Assembly: GCF_021738965.1 (NCBI RefSeq)
Contig: NZ_JAKKOQ010000006.1
Location: forward strand, 248,001 to 312,000
Origin: Gordonia zhenghanii
GTDB taxonomy: Bacteria; Actinomycetota; Actinomycetes; Mycobacteriales; Mycobacteriaceae
Direction of reading: 5' to 3'
DNA length: 64,000 nt
Shown one piece after another: positions 1 to 8,776 of the stretch (its first letter is position 1; every line of letters starts with the position of its first letter). Position numbers and translations under genes: made by a program. The notes under the pieces are model-generated. The model saw only the letters and a list, made by a program, of their open reading frames with translations. It did no database searches and was not told the origin of the DNA.

Positions 1-961
1 CGTTGACCGCGGCAGACACCACCTCGAACTCCTCCAAGGTCGCCAGGATCTCGTCGCGGGGTGCACGCTTGCACCACTCGATCACCATGGCCTGCACCTC
101 GTCGTTGTGTGCGAGTCGGTCGGCGTTCGTGGCATACCGCGGGTCCTCGATGACCTCCGGTGTGCCCATCGCGGCGAATAGCCGCGCCGCAATCGCCTGG
201 TTCGAGGCGGCGATCGACAGGAACTTGCCGTCGGCGGCCTCGTAGATGCCGCGCGGCGACGCCGCGCCGGTGCTGTTGCCGATGCGCTGCTGGACCTCGC
301 CGAGTGCCGTGTACTTGAGGAACATGTCGCCGATGATGAACATGAGTGGCTCGTACAGAGCGACGTCGACGACCTCGCCGCGGCCGGTCCGGCTGCGGTT
401 GAACAGTGCCATCGACACACCCATCGCCGCGGACAGCCCGGCGATCGAGTCGGCGAAACCGAACGGCGGCGACGTCGGCGGGCTCTCGGGCTGACCGTTG
501 ACGTTCGCGAACCCGCTGGCTGTCTCGGCGACCGTGCCGAATCCCGGGAGTAACCGTTTCGGGCCGGTCTGACCGAAACCGGACACGCGGGCGATCACCA
601 GGCCGGGGTTGATCTCGTGGAGGACGTCGGGCCCGAGACCCCAGGCCTCCAGTCGGCCCGGGCGGAACGACTCGACGACGACGTCGGCATCGGCGATCAG
701 CCGCTTCACCAACTCGCGGCCCTCGTCGGTGCGCAAGTCGATGCCGACCGAACGCTTGCCCGCGTTCAGGCGGGAGAAGCCGAGTGAGAGACCGTCCTTC
801 TGCGGTATCCACTGGCGTGCGTAGTCGCCCGTGTTCGGGTCCTCGACTTTGACGACGTCCGCGCCGAAGTCGCGCAACATGCGTCCGGCGGTCGGGGCGG
901 CGTACATGGTGCCGAGTTCGACGACCTTGAGGCCCGCGAGGGGGGCGCCGTCAGTTGACAT
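1..961 (-). CDS. Family III (CaiB/BaiF) CoA-transferase, C-terminus cut by window edge
   Basis: This is predicted to move CoA between an acyl-CoA donor and a carboxylic acid, a cytoplasmic activation step. The first 320 residues are visible; full family members have about 390-400, so the C-terminal part lies outside the window. The N-terminus reads MSTDGAPLAGLKVVELG, with the family's early ADVVKVEDP segment. The likely catalytic aspartate is D171 in FGFADSIAGLSA, matching the Asp that carries the acyl anhydride in formyl-CoA transferase. The ATG shares one base with the TGA of the aldehyde dehydrogenase upstream (TGATG), so the two are translationally coupled. It is the last visible gene of a leftward six-gene acyl-CoA operon. 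The substrate is unknown. Confidence 0.9.
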   Translation of the reverse strand, partial: MSTDGAPLAGLKVVELGTMYAAPTAGRMLRDFGADVVKVEDPNTGDYARQWIPQKDGLSLGFSRLNAGKRSVGIDLRTDEGRELVKRLIADADVVVESFRPGRLEAWGLGPDVLHEINPGLVIARVSGFGQTGPKRLLPGFGTVAETASGFANVNGQPESPPTSPPFGFADSIAGLSAAMGVSMALFNRSRTGRGEVVDVALYEPLMFIIGDMFLKYTALGEVQQRIGNSTGAASPRGIYEAADGKFLSIAASNQAIAARLFAAMGTPEVIEDPRYATNADRLAHNDEVQAMVIEWCKRAPRDEILATLEEFEVVSAAVN

Positions 962-2436
962 CAGATCCTCCACTGGATGTGTTTGGGTTCGAGGTATTCG
1001 CGCATACCCCATTCGCCGAGCTCACGACCGACACCGGATCTGCCGTAGCCGCCGAACGGTGCGTCCGGGCGCATGGCTCCGCCGCCGTTGATCCACACGG
1101 TTCCCGCGCGGATCTGTTCGGCGACGCGGCGGGCCTCGATCGGGTCGTCGCACCACACGTTGGCAGCCAGACCGAACGGGGTGTCGTTGGCCAGCCGAAT
1201 CGCATCGTCGGTGTCCTTGAACGGAAGGATGACGGCCACCGGGCCGAAGATCTCCTTCTGGACGGCGCGCGCATCGGGCGGAAGGTCGCCGAGCAGGACG
1301 GGGTTGATGAAGTAGCCCTTCTCCGGCAACGGCTTGGTCACCTCGAGAAGCCGGGTGCCGCCGTCTGCGACGGAGTCGTCGATGAAGCTCTGGACGCTGG
1401 CCCGGTGGTCCGGCCGGATCATCGGGCCGATGTTGGTGTTCCGGTCCCAGGGGTCGCCGACGATCATCTGGTCGAACGCGCTCGCGCCGGCTTCGAGGAA
1501 CTCGGCGTACACGCTGTCGTGGACGAGGAGTCTCGCGAGGGCGGCACAGCCCTGTCCGCCGTTGCGGGACCAGCGCAGGTGCATCTCCACGGCGATCTTC
1601 TGCACGTCGACGCCGGGCAGAACGATGTTCGGCGACTTGCCGCCCAACTCGAGGGTCACGCCGGTCAGGTTGGCGGCGGCCTGGGCCATGATCTGCGCGC
1701 CGACACCGTCCGAACCGGTGAACGACACGCGGTCCACACCGGGATGCGACGACAACTGCTTGCCGACGTCGACGCCGCCGATCACGATGTTCATGACACC
1801 GTCGGGCAGGCCCGACTCCTTGATGAGCTCAGCGAGGAACAACGTGGTGAGAGGCGTGCGCGGCGACGGAAACAGCACCACGGTGCAGCCTGCGGCGAGC
1901 GCTGCGCCGAACTTGAACACCGCGAGATTGAGCGGGTAGTTGTAGCCGGTGATCGCGGCGACCACGCCGACCGGGTCGTGGACGACGTCGCTCATCGTCG
2001 GCACGGGCTTGTCGTACTCGCCCAGATGCAGCGTGCGATCGGTCTTCGCGGCCTCGGCCGCCCACCTCAGATGCTCGTCCACCGCCATCTTGACCTGCAG
2101 GTACTCGGCGAGCGCCACCGGAGTGCCGACCTCGTTGACGATCGACGGGAGCAACTTGTGCGCTGCTCGTTCGAGGGCGTCCGCGAACCGATGGATGTGG
2201 ACGCTGCGCTCTTCACCGGACAGCGCTGCCCACTTCGGGAAGGCGGTGCGCGCCGCGGTGACGGCGGCGTCGACTTGCGGCGCCGAGGCGCCTCCGACCT
2301 CGGCGATGACCTTCTCGGTCGCCGGGTTGACGACCTCCCAGGTCTCGCCGTCGGGTTCGACGTCCGCCCCGCCGATCAGCAGCGTGCGGTTCGGCGGAAC
2401 CCACGACTGGTCTACGGTCTGGTCAGCGTCAGGCAT
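961..2436 (-). CDS. NAD(P)-dependent aldehyde dehydrogenase
   Basis: A 491-residue aldehyde dehydrogenase that should oxidise an aldehyde to its acid. The catalytic cysteine is C297 in RNGGQGC, and the general-base glutamate is E263 in TLELGGKSP. The NAD loop FTGSDGVG (residues 239-246) replaces the usual FTGSTEVG. Two canonical positions look unusual: the PWNFP segment reads GYNYP (N166), and the cofactor-contacting Lys of the KPAE motif is replaced in VVLFPSPRTPL (around 187-196). It may therefore use the coenzyme differently or belong to a divergent subfamily. The start at MPDADQTV is preceded by AAAGGAG. It follows the CitE-like gene by about 30 bp and overlaps the CoA-transferase by one base. 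The aldehyde handled here is unknown. Confidence 0.9.
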   Translation of the reverse strand: MPDADQTVDQSWVPPNRTLLIGGADVEPDGETWEVVNPATEKVIAEVGGASAPQVDAAVTAARTAFPKWAALSGEERSVHIHRFADALERAAHKLLPSIVNEVGTPVALAEYLQVKMAVDEHLRWAAEAAKTDRTLHLGEYDKPVPTMSDVVHDPVGVVAAITGYNYPLNLAVFKFGAALAAGCTVVLFPSPRTPLTTLFLAELIKESGLPDGVMNIVIGGVDVGKQLSSHPGVDRVSFTGSDGVGAQIMAQAAANLTGVTLELGGKSPNIVLPGVDVQKIAVEMHLRWSRNGGQGCAALARLLVHDSVYAEFLEAGASAFDQMIVGDPWDRNTNIGPMIRPDHRASVQSFIDDSVADGGTRLLEVTKPLPEKGYFINPVLLGDLPPDARAVQKEIFGPVAVILPFKDTDDAIRLANDTPFGLAANVWCDDPIEARRVAEQIRAGTVWINGGGAMRPDAPFGGYGRSGVGRELGEWGMREYLEPKHIQWRI

Positions 2437-2465
2437 GACAGACTCCTTTCGAAGCTGCGGTGTGT

Positions 2466-3347
2466 TCAGTGGTTCGTGATGGTCGCGGCGCGCTCGAGCC
2501 AGCCGACGGCCTTGTCGTAGTGGGCCTTGTCGATGTGCAGACCGCGGTAGCGCAGGGCGCCGACCCCGTCGGACGCAGCCTTCTCGTAGGCGTCGACCAT
2601 GCCCTGGTAGAACTCGATGTCCTTGTCCGATGGGCTGAAGACGTCGTTGATGGTCTCGACGTGCTTGGGGTGGATCGCGATCATGCCGCGGAAGCCGAGG
2701 CCCCGACCATGAGTCGCGAACGCACGAAGACCGTCGATGTTCTCCAAGTCCTCCCAGAGCGCGGTGAGCGCGTGGAGGCCGGACTCGCGGCACGCGAGCA
2801 GGATCCGACTGCGCAGATAGAGCGACTCCTCGCCTTCGGGGGTCCATTCGAAGCCGACTTCGCGGGCGATATCGGCGTGCTCCGCGGTCGGTCCGATCAT
2901 CGCGCCGACGCGAGGCGATGCCGCAGCGATCTCGCGGCAGTTCCAGATCGCCTTCACGGTCTCGACCGGCACGATGTATTCGAGCCCCTCGACCCCGTTG
3001 CGCATCTCGAAGTGATCGAGGAGCGCGTCGTATCGGACGACGTCGATCTCGGTCTCGATCTTCGGGGCGAAGATCCCGTCGAGCCCGGGCACGACGACGG
3101 CCTCGAGGTCGCTGCCGGTCAGTCGGGTCGCGAGAGGGTTGACGCGGACGAACAGACCGATGTTCGGATGGTTGCGGCGCACCTCTGAGATGAGCGCGGC
3201 GACGGTGTCGCGCGCCGCGGCCTTCTCTGCGGCAGGCACCGAGTCCTCGAGGTCGAGGACGATGCAGTCGGCGCCCGCCGCGACGGCCTTCTCTGCCCAT
3301 GCGGGGCGGTGCCCGGGAACGAAGAGGATGGAACGGTATGGGTGCAT
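2466..3347 (-). CDS. CitE-like HpcH/HpaI family CoA-ester lyase
   Basis: A 293-residue TIM-barrel protein of the citrate lyase beta / malyl-CoA lyase family. These Mg-dependent enzymes cleave or form C-C bonds in hydroxyacyl-CoA thioesters. Visible family signatures are LFVPG near the N-terminus, the acidic metal-site motif DLEDSV (about residue 32), the CoA-contacting arginine in FVRVNP, the PVET strand and the late IHPKHV segment. It lies in the middle of the leftward operon between an acyl-CoA dehydrogenase and an aldehyde dehydrogenase, which suggests it cleaves a branched hydroxyacyl-CoA intermediate. It is a distant paralogue of the CitE-like gene at 53336-54199. The exact substrate cannot be read from sequence. 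Confidence 0.88.
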   Translation of the reverse strand: MHPYRSILFVPGHRPAWAEKAVAAGADCIVLDLEDSVPAAEKAAARDTVAALISEVRRNHPNIGLFVRVNPLATRLTGSDLEAVVVPGLDGIFAPKIETEIDVVRYDALLDHFEMRNGVEGLEYIVPVETVKAIWNCREIAAASPRVGAMIGPTAEHADIAREVGFEWTPEGEESLYLRSRILLACRESGLHALTALWEDLENIDGLRAFATHGRGLGFRGMIAIHPKHVETINDVFSPSDKDIEFYQGMVDAYEKAASDGVGALRYRGLHIDKAHYDKAVGWLERAATITNH

Positions 3348-3398
3348 GGTGGCCTCTCGTGCGTGGTGTCGACGCCTGCGCGGGTCAGTAGTCGCGGG

Positions 3399-4565
3399 TC
3401 AGTAGTTGCGGGGCAGCCCGAGGACGTGCTCGGCGGTGTAGTTGAGCACCATCTCCTGGCTGATCGGCGCGATCCGCATGAGTCGAGCCTCGCGGAAGTA
3501 GCGCTCCACATGGAACTCCTTACCGAATCCGAAGCCGCCGTGGACCTGAAGCGCAGCATCCGCGGCGAAGAAGCCTGCCTCGGCGCACAAGTACTTAGCG
3601 GCGTTCGCCTCCCGACCGCACGGCAGTCCCTGGTCGACCATCCATGCCGCCTTGTCGAGGACCGCCTGCGCCGCGTCGAGCTTGATGCGCGACTCGGCGA
3701 GCTGGAATGCGATGCCCTGGTTCTTACCGATCGGACGACCGAACACCTCGCGCTCGTTCGCGTAGCGCACACCGCGGCGAAGGGCGGCCTCGCCGATGCC
3801 GAGGGCGGCGTTCGCGGAGATGACGCGCTCGGCGTTGAGGCCGCCGAGAATGGTGCGGAATCCGTGCCCCACCTCGCCGACGACGTCCTCGTCCGCGACG
3901 AAGAGTTCGTCGATGAACAGTTCGTTGGTGTCGACGGCGTTGCGGCCCATCTTCGGGATCTCGCGGATCTGAACGTGGTCGCGGTCCATGTCGGCGAACA
4001 GCAGCGTCATGCCCGCCGTGCGCTTGGCGCCTTCCTCGCGGGGGGAGGTGCGGCATAGAAGCAGCATCTTCTCCGCCTCCTGAGCCTTGGTGATCCACAC
4101 CTTCTGGCCGCTGACCAGCCAACCGCCGTCGACCTTCTTGGCGAACGTCTTGATATTCGTGGTGTCGGTGCCCGCGTCGGGCTCGGTGACGGCGAACGAC
4201 GTGTGTAGTTCACCGGTGACGACGCGCGGCAGATACTTACGCTTCATCTCCTCGCTGCCGTGGTGGATGATCGGCTCGAAGCCGAAGATGCCGATGTGCA
4301 CGGCGCTGCAGCCGCCCATCCCGGCGCCGGACGCGGAGATCGCGCGTTCGACGACAGCCGCCTCGGTGACACCCAGTCCGCCGCCGCCGTACTCTTCGGG
4401 GACCGTCAGACCCAGCCAGCCGCCTTCGGCGATCGCGTTGTAGAACTCCCACGGGAACTCGTGCGAGTCGTCGTGCTCCATCCAATACTCATCGGGAAAC
4501 CGCTGGCACAACTGCTCGACGGCTTTGCGGATGTCTTCGTGCGTGGAGTCCGGGGTGTAGTCCAT
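3399..4565 (-). CDS. Acyl-CoA dehydrogenase
   Basis: A 388-residue FAD flavoenzyme that introduces an alpha,beta double bond into an acyl-CoA. The FAD/substrate motif TSFAVTEPDAGTDTT lies near residue 122 and a KVWITKAQEA strand follows. The C-terminal QVHGGFGFGKEFHVER segment is typical of the family. The C-terminal position of the catalytic Glu in medium-chain enzymes (the EGT motif) reads APISQEM here. A Glu in GGLNAERV occupies the helix-G position used by isovaleryl- and long-chain dehydrogenases, so that residue is the more likely base (inference). It sits between the acyl-CoA synthetase and CitE-like genes. A branched or cyclic substrate is plausible but unproved. Confidence 0.92.
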   Translation of the reverse strand: MDYTPDSTHEDIRKAVEQLCQRFPDEYWMEHDDSHEFPWEFYNAIAEGGWLGLTVPEEYGGGGLGVTEAAVVERAISASGAGMGGCSAVHIGIFGFEPIIHHGSEEMKRKYLPRVVTGELHTSFAVTEPDAGTDTTNIKTFAKKVDGGWLVSGQKVWITKAQEAEKMLLLCRTSPREEGAKRTAGMTLLFADMDRDHVQIREIPKMGRNAVDTNELFIDELFVADEDVVGEVGHGFRTILGGLNAERVISANAALGIGEAALRRGVRYANEREVFGRPIGKNQGIAFQLAESRIKLDAAQAVLDKAAWMVDQGLPCGREANAAKYLCAEAGFFAADAALQVHGGFGFGKEFHVERYFREARLMRIAPISQEMVLNYTAEHVLGLPRNY

Positions 4566-4596
4566 GTCAGTGTCTCTCTGGGTTGAGCTCGAAAAG

Positions 4597-6249
4597 TCAG
4601 ACGGTCGCGCGTTCGGCGTCGAAGGTGTCCGACGTGATGCCCTCCTCGCGGAGGACTGATTTACGGACCTTCTCCGACGGTGTCTTCGGCAGTGCGTCGA
4701 CGGTGCGGATGTAACGGGGACGGGCGAACGCCGGGATACGGCCGTCGCAGAACGCGAGGAGCGCGGCCGGATCGACAGCCTCGGTGACGACGATCGCGGC
4801 GAGGACCTCGTCCTCGCCTGCGTCGACGTCGGCGGGCACGCCGATCACGGCGCACTCGTGAACGGACGGGTGAGCGAGGACGACCTGCTCGACCTCGTAC
4901 GACGAGATGTTCTCGCCGCGGCGACGCAGCGCATCCTTGTAACGGTCGACGAAGTAGTACCAGCCGTCGTCGTCTCGGCGAAGCGCGTCACCGGTGTGGA
5001 ACCACAGGTTGCGCCAGGCCTCGACGGTCTTCTCCGGCATCCCGTAGTACCCCATGCTGCAGATGTACGGGACTTTCGGGCGGACGACGAGCTCGCCGAC
5101 CTCACCGATGGGCACCTCGCGGTCGTTGTCCGGGTCGACCAAGCGGATGTCGAACCAGTCCGAAGCCTGCAGACCTGCTGCGCCGGGCGGGATCTCGACG
5201 TTGTACGGCGAGAGGATCGGAGCGGATGTCTCGGTGAGACCGAACGCGTTGACGAAGGTCTCGATGCCGTAGCGCTTCTTGAAGTCCTCGGCGATCGTCG
5301 ACGCGATCGGCGCCGCGTAGATGCATCGGAGCTTGTTGTCGAGGTCGTTCTCGCGCGTTGTCTGCTTCCACGCGAAGTCCATCATCACGCCGACGAAGTT
5401 TGTGACGGTGACCCCGGAGTCGCGGACGTGGTCGATCCAGCGGCTGGCACTGAACTTTCGTCGGATCACCGCGCTCGCTCCCGCGACGAGCGCGGGGAAG
5501 ACCGCCATGAACTGTGCGTTCCCGTGGAAGAGCGGAGTAGCCGTCAAGTAGCGGTCGGCAGCGGTCAGCCTGGTCAGTGACACGACCTCCTGGGCGAAGA
5601 AGTACAGCTGAGCATGCGGCATCGCGACACCCTTGGACGGCCCGGTCGTGCCCGAAGTGAAGAAGATCGCGCCGAGGTCGGCGGGCGCGGGGGACGGGGC
5701 GTTCAACGGCTCACCGGACGGGAGCTCGTCCCACGGCGCGGCCTGGAATCCGGCGGCGGTCAAGGTGGTGATCGCGGAGTCGAGTGAGCCGGTGTCGATG
5801 ACCCAGAACTTCTCGACCCGGTTGACGCCGTTCGCGGGGTCGTCGTCGACGACAGCCGCGAACCGTGTGGCGTAGTCGTCGTCGATGACGGCCCAGCGGG
5901 CGTCGGCCACGGTGAACTGGTGCTTGAGGAAGTCGCCTTCGTAGTTCGTGTTGATCGGCACCTGGACGGTGCCGCCGACCGCCGTCGCCCACCAGCTGAG
6001 GACGAGTCGCGAGGAGTTCTGCGCCATGATGGCGACGCGGTCGCCGCGCTGAGCGCCTGCGGCGTCGAACGAACCCGCGATCTGCTCGGCCTGGGCGAGT
6101 GCGTGTGAGTAGGTGAGGTCGAGGTCCTCTTCGGGCGCGAGCAGGCAGGGCGCGTTCGGGGTGCGTGCAGCGTGCGTGCGCAGCACTGTCGCCAGCGTCC
6201 AGTCGTCGGGATCAGCGAAGTTCGGGTTCAGATCTGTGTATACGTCCAT
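4597..6249 (-). CDS. AMP-forming acyl-CoA synthetase
   Basis: A 550-residue ANL-superfamily ligase that should activate a carboxylic acid through an acyl-adenylate. It has the phosphate loop FFTSGTTGPSKG (about 215), the adenine-binding FGLTETS, the WFHTGD motif, the hinge region YKDALRRRGENIS and the C-terminal catalytic lysine in KTPSEKVRK. The start at MDVYTDLN was chosen because GAAGGAGA lies at the right distance; an upstream in-frame ATG would add 39 unrelated, low-complexity residues. The domain layout resembles crotonobetaine/carnitine-type ligases. With flanking acyl-CoA dehydrogenases on both sides, it is the probable entry enzyme of this catabolic operon. The acid activated is unknown. 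Confidence 0.92.
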   Translation of the reverse strand: MDVYTDLNPNFADPDDWTLATVLRTHAARTPNAPCLLAPEEDLDLTYSHALAQAEQIAGSFDAAGAQRGDRVAIMAQNSSRLVLSWWATAVGGTVQVPINTNYEGDFLKHQFTVADARWAVIDDDYATRFAAVVDDDPANGVNRVEKFWVIDTGSLDSAITTLTAAGFQAAPWDELPSGEPLNAPSPAPADLGAIFFTSGTTGPSKGVAMPHAQLYFFAQEVVSLTRLTAADRYLTATPLFHGNAQFMAVFPALVAGASAVIRRKFSASRWIDHVRDSGVTVTNFVGVMMDFAWKQTTRENDLDNKLRCIYAAPIASTIAEDFKKRYGIETFVNAFGLTETSAPILSPYNVEIPPGAAGLQASDWFDIRLVDPDNDREVPIGEVGELVVRPKVPYICSMGYYGMPEKTVEAWRNLWFHTGDALRRDDDGWYYFVDRYKDALRRRGENISSYEVEQVVLAHPSVHECAVIGVPADVDAGEDEVLAAIVVTEAVDPAALLAFCDGRIPAFARPRYIRTVDALPKTPSEKVRKSVLREEGITSDTFDAERATV

Positions 6250-6265
6250 CGATCGGTTCTCCTTC

Positions 6266-7444
6266 TCACTTGCGCTGGTCGAAGCCGCGACCGAGCATCT
6301 CGGAGACGATGCGGGTGCGCTGCATGGTTGGCGTGCCGCCTGCGAGCGCCCATCCGTGCGCGTCACGGTGCATCCGCTCGATGCCGAACTCCTCGGTGTA
6401 CCCGTTGCCGCCGTGCAGTTGCATGGCGAGATCGGTGACCTTCTTAGCCATCTCGTTGGCAGTGCACTTGGCGAGCGAGACGTGGAGTGGATTCGGGAGG
6501 TCCGAACCGGTCACCACGCCTGCGGCTGCGCGTTCGAGGAGCAGGCGCGCCTGCTCCACGTGCAGCACCATGTCGGCGACGGTCATCTGGACGGCCTGGA
6601 ACTCGATGAGCGGCTTGCCGAACTGTTCGCGCTCCTGCACGTACTTCAATGTCAGGTCCAGGGCGCGCTGACCGAGAGCCAGGCTCATCGTGGTGTTTCC
6701 CAGACGCTCGATGGAGAACGCGGTGAACAGCTTCCGGAAGCCGCCGGGCTCGACGACGATGTTCTCCTTCGGGACCTCGACGTCGTCGAAGTAGATGTCG
6801 GCAGACGGGATGCCGCGGAAGCCCATCAGCTTCTCGCGCGCGCCGTAACTGACGCCATCGCGGTCGGCCTCGACGAGCACCGCACCGATGCCCTTCGCTC
6901 CGGGGGCGTCCGACATCCGCGAATACACCAGGTAGACGTCGGCCTCGCTGCCGTTGGAGATCCACCGCTTGTTGCCGGTGACCCGGACGGTGTCGCCGGT
7001 GACGACGGCCTTGGTGGTCAAGTCGGTGGCCGCCGATCCGGCGTCCGGTTCGGAGATCGCGACCGCCATGGTGATGTCGCCCGCGATGATGCCGGGCAGA
7101 AAGCGTTGCTTCTGATCAGGCGTCCCCAGCCGCGCGATGACTTGAGCCGGGCCGGTATTGGACTCGAACACCTGGAACGCGGCGGGCCTGCAGTGGTAGG
7201 CGAGTTGCTCGATGACCGCGAGCGCATGGGACAGCGGGGCGCCCGAGCCGCCGTACTCTTCGGGCAGCGCGATGCCGAGGAATCCGAGAGAGCCGAGGAA
7301 CTGACGATCCTCCAAGGGGACTGCAGTGCGGTCTGCGTCCCACTGCGCAGCCTTCGGCGCGAAGCGCTCTTGCGCTACCTGCGCGGCCAACTGTTTGATG
7401 GCCTGAAGGTCGTCGGTGTCCGTGTGGGGTGTGGTCGGCGGCAT
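6266..7444 (-). CDS. Acyl-CoA dehydrogenase, first gene of the leftward operon
   Basis: A 392-residue acyl-CoA dehydrogenase beginning MPPTTPHTDTDDLQ. The FAD-contacting AISEPDAGSAATD motif is near residue 130, the substrate strand NKRWISNGSEAD follows, and the C-terminal QLHGGNGYTEEFGIERM block is canonical. As in the paralogue at 3399-4565, the C-terminal EGT-type base is absent (the region reads TPTMQRTRIVSE), while a helix-G glutamate occurs in AFSIERLG. This pattern is known from isovaleryl- and long-chain-type enzymes. It leads a tightly packed operon (gap to the synthetase about 16 bp). The 181-bp gap upstream holds an AT-rich putative promoter/operator. Confidence 0.92.
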   Translation of the reverse strand: MPPTTPHTDTDDLQAIKQLAAQVAQERFAPKAAQWDADRTAVPLEDRQFLGSLGFLGIALPEEYGGSGAPLSHALAVIEQLAYHCRPAAFQVFESNTGPAQVIARLGTPDQKQRFLPGIIAGDITMAVAISEPDAGSAATDLTTKAVVTGDTVRVTGNKRWISNGSEADVYLVYSRMSDAPGAKGIGAVLVEADRDGVSYGAREKLMGFRGIPSADIYFDDVEVPKENIVVEPGGFRKLFTAFSIERLGNTTMSLALGQRALDLTLKYVQEREQFGKPLIEFQAVQMTVADMVLHVEQARLLLERAAAGVVTGSDLPNPLHVSLAKCTANEMAKKVTDLAMQLHGGNGYTEEFGIERMHRDAHGWALAGGTPTMQRTRIVSEMLGRGFDQRK

Positions 7445-7625
7445 TGCGACCCCTCTCCTCGTGTCGTGTGAACGCTGTCGGGTGCCTGTGGCCGTGGTTC
7501 ACGGCCTGTCGGGTGTGACCTCCGACAAAGCAACTGTAATAACTATAATCATTAATTGCTCGAAGATGCACTATCCGGCGAGAAAGTTTCGGCTCGGGCG
7601 GCTTTCGCGTGGTCGGTACCTGGTC
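7445..7625. promoter_or_regulatory. Promoter/operator region of the leftward acyl-CoA operon
   Basis: This gap precedes the six-gene leftward operon. It contains an AT-rich pocket that stands out from the GC-rich background (about 7530-7560). Within it ATAATCATTAAT (7545-7556) matches ATAATCATCAAT upstream of the thiolase operon (8963-8974) at 11 of 12 positions. The shared motif may be an operator for a common regulator or part of a promoter; no regulator gene lies nearby. Confidence 0.5.
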
Positions 7626-8363
7626 TCAGGTGATTCCCCGGGCCGCCCAGCCGCCGTCGATCGGGACCGTGGCGCCGGTGATGTACGACGACAGCGGCGT
7701 TCCGAGGAAGTATGCGAGCTCGGCGACTTCGTCCGGTTCGCCGAATCGATTCATCGGAATCCGATCGAGGAAGTCCTGTTCGCGGATGACGCCTCGTCGG
7801 ATGAAGTCCTGCGACAACTCCGTGACGATCGACCCCGGTGCGATGGCGTTGACCCGGATTCCGTACGGGGCCCATTCGGCTGCGAGGCCTCGCACGAGTC
7901 CGGCCACGCCGGCCTTTGCGGCTCCGTATGCGGTGCGCCGAGGAAAGCCGAGCAGTCCGTTGAGCGACGACATCATCACGATCGAACCGCCGTCGGGCAT
8001 CCGGGCGCCCGACTCCTGCGCGCCGACCATCGCGCCGGTCAGGTGCACGCGGAGCATCGCGTTCCAGTCGTCGAGCGAATAGTCCGTCGAGTCGCCCGCC
8101 TTTGCGAATCCCGCGTTGGCGACGAACGTGGTCAGGTGTCCCTCGGCGAGGTCGCATGCCCGGCCGACGTCCTCTGGTGAGGCGGCGTCGCCCCGCACGG
8201 ACCGATGGCCCGAGCCCTGCCACGTCGTGATGGTCCCGGCCATGCGATCGGAGTTCAGGTCGACGCCGATCACGCGATGTCCGGCTGCGGCGAATCGACG
8301 ACCGATCGCCGCGCCGATGCCCTGCGCCGCTCCGGTCACGACTGCGGTGGGTCGAGTGGTCAC
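7626..8363 (-). CDS. Short-chain dehydrogenase/reductase
   Basis: A 245-residue classical SDR that oxidises or reduces a hydroxyl/keto group with NAD(P). The Rossmann glycine motif is TGAAQGIGAAIG near the N-terminus, NAG (FVANAGFA) follows, and the catalytic Ser-Tyr-Lys set is visible as MMSSLNG and YGAAK. The C-terminus ends with the usual ITGATVPIDGGW. The GTG start overlaps the stop of the SnoaL-like gene by four bases (GTGA); longer in-frame reading upstream is the shadow of that gene. The two genes form a leftward pair, separate from the acyl-CoA operon by 181 bp. A hydroxyacyl-CoA or alicyclic alcohol substrate is a guess from context only. Confidence 0.88.
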   Translation of the reverse strand: MTTRPTAVVTGAAQGIGAAIGRRFAAAGHRVIGVDLNSDRMAGTITTWQGSGHRSVRGDAASPEDVGRACDLAEGHLTTFVANAGFAKAGDSTDYSLDDWNAMLRVHLTGAMVGAQESGARMPDGGSIVMMSSLNGLLGFPRRTAYGAAKAGVAGLVRGLAAEWAPYGIRVNAIAPGSIVTELSQDFIRRGVIREQDFLDRIPMNRFGEPDEVAELAYFLGTPLSSYITGATVPIDGGWAARGIT

Positions 8364-8776
8364 GTGGGGACTCCTAGTGGGACGGACTGCTGGACGTCGA
8401 TGCTCTTGACGGACAGGAGTAGTGAGCCGCTTCCGTCGGCGACGAGAGTGTCGTTGTACTCGCCGAAGATCAGCGCGAAGCCGTCGTCGGTGAGTGCGGC
8501 GGCCTGGAAGTAGGCGTGCACGTCGACCGCGGAGTCGTCGCCGGTGCACGAGATGTTGCTGACGAAGTGCTTGCTCCACGAGGTCGGACCCGCGAACACG
8601 GTGCGATAGAAGGCGAGGACCTCGTCGCGTCCGGTGCGGGCGCCGTCGGACCGATGCAGTACCGCATCTGGATGTAGGCAAGCCGCGAGTTCGGCCTCGT
8701 CTGCGCTGTCGACGGCCCTGGCGTACCGGTAAAGGGTCTCTCGTGCGGCCTCGGCTGTGGCCGGTGCGACGGGCAT
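8360..8776 (-). CDS. SnoaL/NTF2-like small protein
   Basis: A 138-residue protein with the cone-shaped NTF2/SnoaL pattern: N-terminal helices (ARETLYRYARAVDSADEAEL), then LHPDAVLHRSDG, GRDEVLAFYRTVFAG, WSKHFVSNISCTGDD and closing beta strands. Members include ketosteroid isomerases, polyketide cyclases, dehydratases and non-catalytic subunits, so a specific reaction cannot be assigned. It starts the SnoaL-SDR leftward pair, with a 4-bp overlap to the SDR, and is divergent from the thiolase operon. A role as isomerase or hydratase in the same pathway is plausible. Confidence 0.75.
   Translation of the reverse strand: MPVAPATAEAARETLYRYARAVDSADEAELAACLHPDAVLHRSDGARTGRDEVLAFYRTVFAGPTSWSKHFVSNISCTGDDSAVDVHAYFQAAALTDDGFALIFGEYNDTLVADGSGSLLLSVKSIDVQQSVPLGVPT

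Noticed and set aside
955-2520. Long open frame opposite the aldehyde dehydrogenase (521 codons)
   Set aside because: It is a GC-driven antisense shadow without recognisable motifs; the opposite strand has full aldehyde dehydrogenase signatures.
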